Shown here in pieces: positions 34,651-42,861 of a DNA stretch of 46,067 nucleotides. How positions within the stretch are numbered: the stretch's first letter is position 1; every line of letters starts with the position of its first letter. The DNA comes from Oscillospiraceae bacterium (GTDB lineage: Bacteria; Bacillota; Clostridia; Oscillospirales; Oscillospiraceae), in assembly GCA_015068235.1 (NCBI GenBank), contig SVKY01000012.1, forward strand, positions 1 through 46,067. Direction: 5' to 3'. The notes under the pieces are model-generated. The model did not search any database, was not told where the DNA came from, and worked only from the letters and a program-made list of their open reading frames with translations. The position numbers and the translations under genes are program-made.

Positions 34651-35481
34651 TTATTCCTCGAAGCCAATGAGCATGCCGCCCTTTTCTGCGTAGAAGCTGC
34701 ACAGAGCTCCGGTCTTGTAAACTTCGATCTTTGCGTTGATATAATTCTTCAAGATCTGCGCCTTGAGCTGCAACGCTGCCGCCTCATTCATGCAATGGGC
34801 AATGCAAATCTTGCCGCCCTGATAACCCATTTCGTACAGATGCTTGATGATCGCCTTGAGCGCATTCTGCTCGCCACGGCATTTGTCAAGTGGCTGCAAG
34901 GTTCCCTCATCGCTCGCCTTACCAACCATACGGATACCAAGCAAGCCGATGACCTTCGCCACAGCAGCGTTGACACGACCGTTATTTGCAAGGTTCTTCA
35001 GCGATTCGAGCATGAACAGCAGGTGGGTCTTCTTGCCGTAAGCATCGATCTTGGTGCAGATGGTCTCAAAATCATTACCTTCGTTGATCAGCTCGGCAAG
35101 CTTATCCGCCAAAAGCTTCATCTCAGGTCCTGCCGAAAGAGTATCGATGACATAGACCTTGCGTTCAGGAAAACGCTCCTCGTAATCCTGCTTAGCCATC
35201 CGAGCGGCATTGTAGCTGCCCGAGAGGCTGCCCGAAATAGTCAGACAGAAGATGCCCTCTGCATCAGCAAAAGCATCGAGCCAATCGCCCACACCGGGGC
35301 AGGCAGTCGAGGATTTTCCCTTGTAGGAATACAGATCTGCGACCATTCCCTCCACATTCACATCGGCAGTATCGACATACTCCTTCTGTGAGGTGATGAT
35401 CTTCAGCGGTGCGGAGGCAAAATCGACGGTATCCATAGAACGGATATCTGCGCTGGAATCGGCAACAATTTTGTACTTCAT
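34651..35481 (-). CDS. DegV/FakB-family fatty-acid-binding protein
   Basis: The 276-residue protein has VADSSADIR at the N-terminus, the TACPGVGDWLDAF segment, and TISGSLSGSYNAARMA, which binds the fatty-acid carboxylate in this family. FakB-type members present fatty acids to the kinase FakA for entry into phospholipid synthesis. AAAGGAG lies before the ATG. It starts 12 nt after the SDR gene, so it belongs to the same operon as the alpha-oxoamine synthase, which fits a lipid theme. Confidence 0.9.
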   Translation of the reverse strand: MKYKIVADSSADIRSMDTVDFASAPLKIITSQKEYVDTADVNVEGMVADLYSYKGKSSTACPGVGDWLDAFADAEGIFCLTISGSLSGSYNAARMAKQDYEERFPERKVYVIDTLSAGPEMKLLADKLAELINEGNDFETICTKIDAYGKKTHLLFMLESLKNLANNGRVNAAVAKVIGLLGIRMVGKASDEGTLQPLDKCRGEQNALKAIIKHLYEMGYQGGKICIAHCMNEAAALQLKAQILKNYINAKIEVYKTGALCSFYAEKGGMLIGFEE

Positions 35482-35493
35482 AAAATAACTCCT

Positions 35494-36285
35494 TTACTTT
35501 GCATAGAGCAAGCCCACGATATAGTTGAGCAAACGGCAAGGCAGAAGCTTGGACAGCACTGTAAAGAGTCGATAGCTCAAACCGATCGTAACAAGCGGTT
35601 TTGAATTCTTTTTCAAGGCGATACGACTGATGAAGCGCCCTGCCTTGCCGGGGCACATGCCGTTTTGTTCATCGTGTTCCATTTTAGAAACAGATCGGCT
35701 GATGCGACCGTTGTATTCCTTGTCGCCTGTGACGGATTTCTCTCTTGCGGCGGTGAAGCCGGTACGGATATCGCCGGGGCGAATGGCGCAAACGGTGATG
35801 TGATACGGTCTCAGCTCGTTGGCAAGCGCCATGGAATAGCTGTCGATGGCAGCCTTTGCAGCAGAATAGTAGGTTTGAAACGGGATTGGGATCGGTGATG
35901 CAACAGAGCTGATATTGACGATGCGACCGTAGCCCTGCTTGCGCATTTGAGGCAAAAATACGTGATTAACACGCACCATGCCGAAGAAATTGACGTCAAA
36001 TTGGCGCTGCGCTTCCTCGGTGGCAGTAAATTCTACAGCGCCCGAAATGCCGAAGCCTGCGTTGTTGATGACAATGTCGATATGCCCCTCTGCTTGTAAG
36101 ATCTGCTCCATCGCAGAGGCGATCTGTTCTTCCGTGGTAACATCGGCGCAGATATGGGTCAGGCAGGGATCGGAAAAGCTTCTTCGGCTAAGCGCATAGA
36201 CCTTGCAGCCCTTTTGCGCAAGGGCTCTTGCGGTGGAAAGTCCGATGCCGGAGCTTCCGCCGGTGATTACGACAACCTTTTGCAT
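35494..36285 (-). CDS. Short-chain dehydrogenase/reductase, candidate 3-ketosphinganine reductase
   Basis: The 263-residue classical SDR has VVVITGGSSGIG (NADPH loop), NNAGFG, the Ser-Tyr-Lys set ending YYSAAK and IRPGDIRTGF. The C-terminal 45 residues are basic, then hydrophobic (PLVTIGLSYRLFTVLSKLLPC), which suggests membrane association, as in 3-ketosphinganine reductases. The stop of the upstream alpha-oxoamine synthase lies one base before the start, so the two proteins are made together. The specific substrate is inferred from this pairing; a general ketoreductase role is the alternative. Confidence 0.85.
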   Translation of the reverse strand: MQKVVVITGGSSGIGLSTARALAQKGCKVYALSRRSFSDPCLTHICADVTTEEQIASAMEQILQAEGHIDIVINNAGFGISGAVEFTATEEAQRQFDVNFFGMVRVNHVFLPQMRKQGYGRIVNISSVASPIPIPFQTYYSAAKAAIDSYSMALANELRPYHITVCAIRPGDIRTGFTAAREKSVTGDKEYNGRISRSVSKMEHDEQNGMCPGKAGRFISRIALKKNSKPLVTIGLSYRLFTVLSKLLPCRLLNYIVGLLYAK

Positions 36286-36286
36286 C

Positions 36287-37459
36287 TTATGCCTCCGAAA
36301 TCACGCCGGCAATGATATCGGTTGCTTCCTCAACCAAATCCTCAGTGAGTGTTGCCATATAGCTCGTACGCAGCAAGCACTCTCCCTGCGGCGTGGCAGG
36401 TGGAAGCACCGGATTGACATACACGCCGCCTTCATAGATCGCCTTAGAGATCTCCAAGGTGCGATAGGCATCGTATGTATAGATCGGAATAATGGGCGTG
36501 GAAGTCTCCCGAATCGGCACAGACTTCTTGCGGAAGCATTCACGAGCAAAATCCGAAATATCCTGCAAGCGCTTCACACGCTCCGGCTCTCTTGCCAATA
36601 TGCGCAAAGCCGTCAGAGCAACAGCAGTGCATGCAGGTGGGATCGAAGCCGAGAAGATCAAGGGTCTGCTACTATGGCGCACATAATCCGTCACGACCTT
36701 GCTCGCAGCCATATAGCCGCCCAAGGAAGCCAAGGACTTGCTGAACGTGCCCATATAGATATCGACCTCATTCTCCAAGCCGAAATGGCTGGCAGTGCCT
36801 CTGCCACCGTCACCCAAGATACCCAAGCCGTGGGAATCATCAACCATGACACGAGCGCCGTACTGCTTTGCAAGTGCAACAATCTCAGGCAGCTTTGCCA
36901 AATCGCCGCCCATGGAGAAAACGCCATCGGTCACGATCAAACATCCTGCACTTTCGGGAACCTTTTTCAAAAGGCGCTCCAAATCGTCCATGTTGCTGTG
37001 CTGATAGCGCAGGAGCTTACCAAAGCTCAAACGGCAACCGTCAATGATGCTGGCATGGTTTTCCTTATCGCAAATAACATAATCTCCCAAACCGACCACA
37101 GCGCTGAGAATGCCCAGGTTGGTCTGAAAGCCCGTGGAGAATGTGAGCGCATCCTCCTTGCGCAAAAACTGCGCCAGTTCCTTCTCCAAGGTCATGTGCA
37201 ATTCCAGCGTGCCATTGAGATATCTCGAGCCGGAGCATCCTGTACCGAGCTCATCGATCGCCTTGTGCGCAGCGGCAACGACCTCAGGGTGGGTGGTCAA
37301 GCCAAGATAATTGTTCGAGCCAAGCATGATACGGCGCTTTCCTTCCATGATGACCTCTACGTCCTGCCGCGACTGCAGGGGGTGGAAATAAGGAAACAGA
37401 CCACGCTCCTTCAAATCCTCCGCCAAAGACGGACGGTACATCTTTTCAAATAAATCCAT
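36287..37459 (-). CDS. Alpha-oxoamine synthase, serine palmitoyltransferase-like
   Basis: This 390-residue PLP enzyme belongs to the family of BioF, Kbl and serine palmitoyltransferase (Spt). PLP Lys241 is in GTFSKSLASLGGY; the Asp and His of VMVDDSHGLGILG and the His of NHASIIDG are present. GTFSKS, GSRYLNGTLELH and VYVNPVLPPATP resemble bacterial Spt more than Kbl (GTLGKALGG). It would condense an acyl-CoA or acyl-ACP with an amino acid. The ATG at 37457-37459 is preceded by GGAGGG. It is the first gene of an operon with the SDR and DegV genes and has a good promoter. Kbl or BioF activity remains possible; no other threonine or biotin gene is nearby. Confidence 0.85.
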   Translation of the reverse strand: MDLFEKMYRPSLAEDLKERGLFPYFHPLQSRQDVEVIMEGKRRIMLGSNNYLGLTTHPEVVAAAHKAIDELGTGCSGSRYLNGTLELHMTLEKELAQFLRKEDALTFSTGFQTNLGILSAVVGLGDYVICDKENHASIIDGCRLSFGKLLRYQHSNMDDLERLLKKVPESAGCLIVTDGVFSMGGDLAKLPEIVALAKQYGARVMVDDSHGLGILGDGGRGTASHFGLENEVDIYMGTFSKSLASLGGYMAASKVVTDYVRHSSRPLIFSASIPPACTAVALTALRILAREPERVKRLQDISDFARECFRKKSVPIRETSTPIIPIYTYDAYRTLEISKAIYEGGVYVNPVLPPATPQGECLLRTSYMATLTEDLVEEATDIIAGVISEA

Positions 37460-37489
37460 TCTCTTCCCTCCGCTCACGAAATTTGAGCA

Positions 37490-37530
37490 ATTTTGTTATA
37501 CACTATAACACAAAATTATCTATCCGTCAA
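37490..37530 (-). promoter_or_regulatory. Promoter with overlapping palindrome for the Spt-like operon
   Basis: On the minus strand, TTGACG (37525-37530) and TATAGT (37502-37507) are separated by 17 nt. The -10 lies in the middle of an imperfect palindrome: TTTTGTTATA (37491-37500), CAC, then TATAACACAAAA (37504-37515), with one extra base in one arm. A regulator bound there would block the promoter. Confidence 0.7.
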
Positions 37531-37589
37531 GAATTTCAATGAATTATGGAAAATAATGGAATCTTATGCAAAAAACTGTTCGAAAAGGC

Positions 37590-37617
37590 TTGCTTTTTTC
37601 ACCCGTCATGTTATAAT
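37590..37617 (+). promoter_or_regulatory. Promoter of the ABC exporter operon
   Basis: TTGCTT (37590-37595) and a perfect TATAAT (37612-37617) are separated by 16 nt, upstream of AAGGAGGGG and the ATG at 37651. A second TATAAT at 37630-37635 is too close to the ribosome binding site to be the main one. Confidence 0.65.
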
Positions 37618-37650
37618 TATTCGGGATATTATAATAAGGAGGGGACGGCA

Positions 37651-39435
37651 ATGCTTTTTGGCAAGCATGTCAACCGTTATTATCTGAAATACCTGCCGCT
37701 CCTGCTGCTTGGCCTGCTGGCGCTTGTGCTGGTGGACTTTTTCCAGCTCGAGGTGCCTGAGCTGTACCGCATGGTCATCAACGGCGTGAACCAGGGAGAG
37801 GTTCTGCTGGACGGAACGGTCTATGCTTTTGACATGGACTTTTTGCTTGAGCATATTTGTCTGCCGCTGATTTATATCATTCTTGCAATGATCGCAGGAC
37901 GTTTTTTGTGGCGCATCTGCTTCTTCGGCACGGGCATCCGCATCGAAGCGCAGCTTCGTCGGTGCATGTTTGAGCGCTGTACTGAGCTTTCGCAGCAGTA
38001 TTATCAAGTCAACAAGGTCGGCAACCTAATGGCGCTGTTCACGAACGATCTGGACACGGTGCAAGAGTGCATCGGCTGGGGCATCATGATGCTTTTCGAT
38101 GCAGTTTTGCTCGGCGGACTTTCCATCGTGAAGATGATGCGCATGAATGTATTTTTGGCATCGCTGGCGCTGATCCCGATGGTCCTATTGCTGATCGTCA
38201 GCACGATCATCGGCAAATACATGATGCGCAAATGGGATGAGCGTCAGGAGGCGTATTCCGACCTTTCGGATTTTGCCCAGGAGACCATTTCGGGCATGGC
38301 AGTCATTAAGGCTTTCGTGAAAGAAGGCAAAGAGCTTTTCTTCTTCAAAAAGCTGAACAAAAATAACGAAAACGCCAACGTGGCGCATGCAAGAGCGTCT
38401 GTGCTTCTGCGTGTGTTCGTGATGCTGTTTGTCGAGTCGGTCATCTGCATCATCTTGGGCTACGGTGGCTACTTGGTTTATAAAGACGTGTTTGACGGCG
38501 GTCAGTTGGTCGAATTCATCGGCTATTTTACGGCAATCGTTTGGCCGATCATGGCAATTTCCGAGCTGATCGATATGCAATCGAGAGGCAAAGCCTCGCT
38601 CAAGCGCATTTCAGAGTTGCTCGATTCCAAGCCCGAGGTCGTTGATGACGAAAGAGTGCAGCTGACCGAAGCGCTCAAGGGCGATATCGAGTTCAAAAAT
38701 TTGACCTTCCGCTATCCCGGTGGAGATATCGATGTTTTGCAAAATGTTTCTGTCAGCATCCGTGCCGGTGAAAATGTCGGCGTGATCGGCAGAACCGGCT
38801 GCGGCAAAACCACGCTGGTAGATTTGATCCTGCGTACATACAATGTTCCCGACGGGACACTGTTTTTAGACGGCAAGGACATCAACGAAATTCCCATCCA
38901 TACCGTGCGAGAGCACGCTGCCTATGTACCGCAGGATAATTTCCTTTTCAGTGACACGATCGAAAGCAACATCGCCTTCGCAGCGGATGAATTCGACCGA
39001 AGCGGCGTAGAGCATGCGGCAAAGCTGGCAGATGTGCATGATAATATCGCTGCTTTCTCTGAGGGCTATGGCACCGTTCTGGGCGAGCGTGGCGTGACCG
39101 TTTCGGGCGGTCAGAAGCAGAGAATTTCCATCGCAAGAGCGCTTTGGAAGAATGCTGCGATCTTGATCTTGGATGACAGCGTTTCGGCTGTCGATGTCAA
39201 GACCGAAAAGGCGATTTTGGAAAATCTGCGTTCGGTGCGCAAGGGCAAAACAACGATCCTGATCGCCCACCGAATCAGCACCATCGAAGCGATGGACAAA
39301 ATTATTTTCATGGAAGACGGCACGATCGGCGCCGTTGGCAGCCATGCGCAGCTTTTGAATCACTGCCCTGCCTATGCGCAGATGGTCAAGCTGCAGCAGT
39401 TAGACGAGGCAAAGGAGGGGCACGACGATGTATGA
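37651..39435 (+). CDS. ABC exporter half-transporter (subunit with degenerate ATP site)
   Basis: The 594-residue protein has six membrane helices (to about 310) and a nucleotide-binding domain with Walker A GRTGCGKTT, signature VSGGQKQRISIARAL and Walker B ILILDDSVSAVD. The catalytic Glu after Walker B is Asp, as in the inactive-site partner of heterodimeric exporters. The ATG at 37651 follows GGAGGGG; the longer frame to 37546 runs through the promoter. It overlaps the next half-transporter by 8 nt. It exports an unknown, probably hydrophobic, substrate. Confidence 0.94.
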   Translation: MLFGKHVNRYYLKYLPLLLLGLLALVLVDFFQLEVPELYRMVINGVNQGEVLLDGTVYAFDMDFLLEHICLPLIYIILAMIAGRFLWRICFFGTGIRIEAQLRRCMFERCTELSQQYYQVNKVGNLMALFTNDLDTVQECIGWGIMMLFDAVLLGGLSIVKMMRMNVFLASLALIPMVLLLIVSTIIGKYMMRKWDERQEAYSDLSDFAQETISGMAVIKAFVKEGKELFFFKKLNKNNENANVAHARASVLLRVFVMLFVESVICIILGYGGYLVYKDVFDGGQLVEFIGYFTAIVWPIMAISELIDMQSRGKASLKRISELLDSKPEVVDDERVQLTEALKGDIEFKNLTFRYPGGDIDVLQNVSVSIRAGENVGVIGRTGCGKTTLVDLILRTYNVPDGTLFLDGKDINEIPIHTVREHAAYVPQDNFLFSDTIESNIAFAADEFDRSGVEHAAKLADVHDNIAAFSEGYGTVLGERGVTVSGGQKQRISIARALWKNAAILILDDSVSAVDVKTEKAILENLRSVRKGKTTILIAHRISTIEAMDKIIFMEDGTIGAVGSHAQLLNHCPAYAQMVKLQQLDEAKEGHDDV

Positions 39436-41314
39436 GTTCTTTCCTTTGATCGTCATCGGGGCGCTCATCGGTGGTGCTGCCTTGGCGTGCATCATCGGTT
39501 ACATGTCCATTCGCAAAAGTAAGAAGGACATCGGCTTCGAGCGCAATATGAAGGACAGTGAAATCACCAAACGCCTTTTGGCTTACGCAAAGCGCTATTG
39601 GAAGAATTTTGCCTTGGTCCTTTTGCTGATGGTATTTTCTATCGCCTATGACATTCTCTCCCCGACCATCGTCGGTGAGATCGAAGAGCTGATCAAGGGC
39701 GATTTCGAGATGAATGAATTGCTCCCCATGGTCGTATTCTATGCAGGCATTTTGATCGTATCGCTGATCTGCACTTACTTACAGGCGATCATTTTGCAGA
39801 AAACAGGTCAGAAGATCGTCTCTGCCCTTCGTGAGGACCTGTTCGTGCATATCGAGCATCTGTCTCATGCACAGCTCAACTCGATTCCCGTCGGCAAGCT
39901 GGTCACCCGTTTGACGAACGACACCAACGCCATTTCCATGATGTTCACCAATATTATCGTGAATATGGTGAAATATTGCTTCGTCATTGTTGGCGTTTTG
40001 ATCGCAATGCTGTGCGTCAACTATATGCTGACGCTGATGATTTTGTGCTTTGCGCCGTTTATCGTGCTTTTCACCATGGTGTTCCGCAAGTTCTCACGCA
40101 AGGCACATCGCCGTGTCAAGGACGGCACGACCGATGTCAACACCTTCCTTTCGGAGAATCTTTCGGGCATGAAGGTCATTCAGATCTTCAACCGCGAGGA
40201 GGCAAAGCGCAAGGAATTTAATGAGAAAAATGACCGTCTGCGCAAGGCGAAGCATGAGCAGATCTTTGTTTTCGGCATTTTTAGACCCATGGTGTATATG
40301 CTCTATATCTCCTCGATCCTGTGCCTTTTGTACTTGGGCGGTCGAGGCGTGATTAAGAATGTTTCCTTCCTGGGGCAGGTCGTGACAGCCGGTACGATCG
40401 TCACATTCTATATGTATATCTCCAAATTTTTCGATCCCATTCAGAATTTGGCAGAGCAGTTTAATCGTTTGCAATCTGCCTTCGCCTCGGCAGAGAAGAT
40501 TTTCTCCATCATGGATGTTCAGCCGCATATCACAGATGCGCCCGATGCCATCGAGCTCAAAGAGGTCAAGGGCAGCATCGAGTTCAAAAACGTCTGGTTC
40601 TCCTATGTGCCCGACGAGTGGGTCTTGAAGGATGTTTCCTTCAAGGTCGATGCAAAGCAGACGGTCGCCTTTGTCGGCTCGACCGGTTCGGGCAAGACCA
40701 CGATCTTATCCCTCATTTGCCGAAATTACGACATACAAAAGGGTCAAATCTTGATCGACGGCATCGACATCCGCAAGATCAAGGTTTCTTCCTTGCGCAA
40801 GCATTTTGGGCAAATGCTGCAGGATGTTTTCCTCTTCTCCGGCACGATCCGCAGCAATATTTTGCTGCGCGAGGAAGGCATTTCGGACGATGCGGTTTGG
40901 GAAGCATGCCACTATGTCAATGCCGATCGCTTCATCTCCCGTCTGCCCGAAGGCTTGGACGAGGAGGTTCGTGAACGTGGCAACAACTTCTCAGCAGGAC
41001 AGCGCCAGCTTCTATCCTTTGCCCGTACCATCATCCACAAGCCGGCGGTGATGATCTTGGATGAGGCAACGGCAAATATCGACACGGAAACGGAACTTTT
41101 GATCCAGGATTCTCTGAATAAAATGATGAATATCGGTACAATGCTGATCGTTGCGCACCGTTTGTCCACCATTCAGCATGCCGATAAGATCATCGTGATG
41201 TCACACGGTAAGATCGTCGAGCAGGGCGATCACACCGAGCTTTTGGAGAAGAAAGGGCGCTATTACCGCCTGTATCAGCTCCAGCAGGATAAGAATCGTC
41301 TGCTTCGGCAGTAA
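39428..41314 (+). CDS. ABC exporter half-transporter (subunit with intact catalytic Glu)
   Basis: The 628-residue partner has a short extra N-terminal membrane segment (FPLIVIGALIGGAALACIIGY), six core helices and an ATPase domain with GSTGSGKTT, signature FSAGQRQLLSFART and Walker B VMILDEATANID. Its own Walker B carries the catalytic Glu, while its signature (FSAGQ) is non-canonical. The paired subunit has the reverse pattern, so only one of the two composite sites should hydrolyse ATP efficiently. A terminator follows. Confidence 0.95.
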   Translation: MYEFFPLIVIGALIGGAALACIIGYMSIRKSKKDIGFERNMKDSEITKRLLAYAKRYWKNFALVLLLMVFSIAYDILSPTIVGEIEELIKGDFEMNELLPMVVFYAGILIVSLICTYLQAIILQKTGQKIVSALREDLFVHIEHLSHAQLNSIPVGKLVTRLTNDTNAISMMFTNIIVNMVKYCFVIVGVLIAMLCVNYMLTLMILCFAPFIVLFTMVFRKFSRKAHRRVKDGTTDVNTFLSENLSGMKVIQIFNREEAKRKEFNEKNDRLRKAKHEQIFVFGIFRPMVYMLYISSILCLLYLGGRGVIKNVSFLGQVVTAGTIVTFYMYISKFFDPIQNLAEQFNRLQSAFASAEKIFSIMDVQPHITDAPDAIELKEVKGSIEFKNVWFSYVPDEWVLKDVSFKVDAKQTVAFVGSTGSGKTTILSLICRNYDIQKGQILIDGIDIRKIKVSSLRKHFGQMLQDVFLFSGTIRSNILLREEGISDDAVWEACHYVNADRFISRLPEGLDEEVRERGNNFSAGQRQLLSFARTIIHKPAVMILDEATANIDTETELLIQDSLNKMMNIGTMLIVAHRLSTIQHADKIIVMSHGKIVEQGDHTELLEKKGRYYRLYQLQQDKNRLLRQ

Positions 41315-41318
41315 TCAT

Positions 41319-41365
41319 TACAGCCTTCCGCTTTTCCCATCCTAAATGCGGAGGGCTGTATTTTT
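41319..41365 (+). terminator. Intrinsic terminator after the ABC exporter genes
   Basis: TACAGCCTTCCGC (41319-41331) pairs with GCGGAGGGCTGTA (41348-41360), with one G-U pair, and is followed by TTTTTC. It lies 4 nt after the stop codon. Confidence 0.85.
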
Positions 41366-41376
41366 CGGGGGTTAAA

Positions 41377-42048
41377 ATGAAAAAGAAATTCTCTACCGAG
41401 CTGTGCTATGTGCTCGGGCTTTTGGCGCTCGCCATCGGTGCTACGCTGATGATCAAGGCAAATTTCGGTCTGACAATGATCGTTGCCCCTGCCTATGTGC
41501 TTCATGCGAAGCTTGCAGATACCTTTTCGTGGCTCACGCTCGGCATGATGGAATATCTTTGGCAAGGCGTTTTGCTTGTCGCCATGATGCTCATCGTCCG
41601 ACGTGCCCGTTTGAGCTATCTGTTTGCATTTATCACTGCTGTGATCTTTGGTTTCCTACTTGACGGCTGCTTGGCGCTGTCGGCATATCTGCCTGTGACC
41701 ATGACACTTCGCATCATTTATTACATGGCAGGCGTTTTGATCTGCTCCTGCGGCGTGGCGTTCGTATTCCGCACCTATATTTCACCCGAGGTGCACGAGC
41801 TTCTGGTCAAAGAAATTGCAGACAAATTCTCCAAGCAATCGCACCATGTTAAAATGGGCTACGACATTTTCTGCTGCGCAGTGGCGCTGATCCTTACACT
41901 GTGCTTCTTCGGTCGCTTAGTCGGCATTGGCTGGGGCACCATCGCTTGCGCTTTTATCAACGGCACTTTGATCGGCTTGATCTCAAAATGGTTTGATCGC
42001 CATTTCGAATTTGTCGATGTGCTTCCGCTGCGGCGATTCTTTGAATAA
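41377..42048 (+). CDS. YczE/DUF6198-like integral membrane protein
   Basis: The 223-residue protein has five or more hydrophobic helices, beginning LCYVLGLLALAIGATLMIKANFG, with small-residue-rich loops. This is the pattern of YczE/YitT-like proteins, whose role is unknown. A charged loop near residues 145-165 (KEIADKFSKQSHHVK) separates the two halves. It begins directly after the ABC exporter terminator; a weak GGGG ribosome site precedes the ATG. No separate promoter was recognised. Confidence 0.75.
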   Translation: MKKKFSTELCYVLGLLALAIGATLMIKANFGLTMIVAPAYVLHAKLADTFSWLTLGMMEYLWQGVLLVAMMLIVRRARLSYLFAFITAVIFGFLLDGCLALSAYLPVTMTLRIIYYMAGVLICSCGVAFVFRTYISPEVHELLVKEIADKFSKQSHHVKMGYDIFCCAVALILTLCFFGRLVGIGWGTIACAFINGTLIGLISKWFDRHFEFVDVLPLRRFFE

Positions 42049-42060
42049 GGGTATCAGCAT

Positions 42061-42861
42061 ATGCTGAAGGAGAAACGACTGTTCCTCCTGGATATGGACG
42101 GAACGATCTATTTGGATGATCAGCTTTTTGACGGAACGAAGGAGTTTCTTGCCCACGTTCGAGCCATCGGCGGAAAATATCTGTTTCTGACGAACAATTC
42201 CTCTCGCAGTGTCGATGCCTATGTAGAAAAAATGCAGCGTTTAGGGATCGAAACCACCAAGGACGATTTTTTAACCTCCGTCGATGCCCTCATCGTGTAT
42301 CTGAAAAGTAACGGCTATGCCCCAAAAAAGCTTTACGCCTTTGGTACAGCCTCGTTTCGCAAGCAGCTTGCCGATTCGGGCTTTTGTGTAACAGATCGCT
42401 TGCAGGAGGATGTGCAAGCCCTCATTTGCGGCTTTGACACGGAGCTGACGTTTCAGAAGTTGGAGGATGCCTGCATTTTGCTCAACCGTGGCGTGGATTT
42501 TATCGCAGCCAATCCCGACTGGGTCTGCCCGACGTGGTACGGCTTTGTGCCCGATTGCGGTTCGGTGTGCGAAATGCTCTATCGCGCAACAAGCAGACGA
42601 CCTGTTTTCATCGGCAAGCCGCAACCGGAAATGGCACTGCTTGCAATGGAAAAATACGGCTTTAACAAGACTCAAACCCTTCTCGTTGGCGATCGCATCT
42701 ATACGGACATCGCCTGTGGCTGCAACGCAGACATCGATACCGTTTTGGTTCTGAGCGGCGAGAGTGGTAGACAGGACATCGACCTGCATGAAACGAAGCC
42801 CACTTATGTTTTTGACAACATTCGCACACTACTGAACGAAATGACAGGTGATGCAAAATGA
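42061..42861 (+). CDS. HAD-IIA family hydrolase (NagD/4-nitrophenylphosphatase type)
   Basis: The 266-residue phosphatase has the HAD motifs LLDMDGTIYLDD (nucleophile Asp near residue 10), LTNNSS, GKPQPEM and VGDRIYTDI, with a C2-type cap between motifs II and III. It removes phosphate from small metabolites such as nucleotides or sugar phosphates; the substrate is not predictable. It overlaps the MFS gene by ATGA. Confidence 0.92.
   Translation: MLKEKRLFLLDMDGTIYLDDQLFDGTKEFLAHVRAIGGKYLFLTNNSSRSVDAYVEKMQRLGIETTKDDFLTSVDALIVYLKSNGYAPKKLYAFGTASFRKQLADSGFCVTDRLQEDVQALICGFDTELTFQKLEDACILLNRGVDFIAANPDWVCPTWYGFVPDCGSVCEMLYRATSRRPVFIGKPQPEMALLAMEKYGFNKTQTLLVGDRIYTDIACGCNADIDTVLVLSGESGRQDIDLHETKPTYVFDNIRTLLNEMTGDAK

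Noticed and set aside
36203-37453. Plus-strand 416-codon open frame opposite the Spt-like gene
   Set aside because: The minus-strand gene has clear PLP-enzyme motifs; the plus-strand product shows none and lacks a ribosome binding site.
37630-37635. A second TATAAT upstream of the ABC exporter
   Set aside because: It directly abuts the ribosome binding site, leaving almost no leader; the upstream TATAAT at 37612 fits better.
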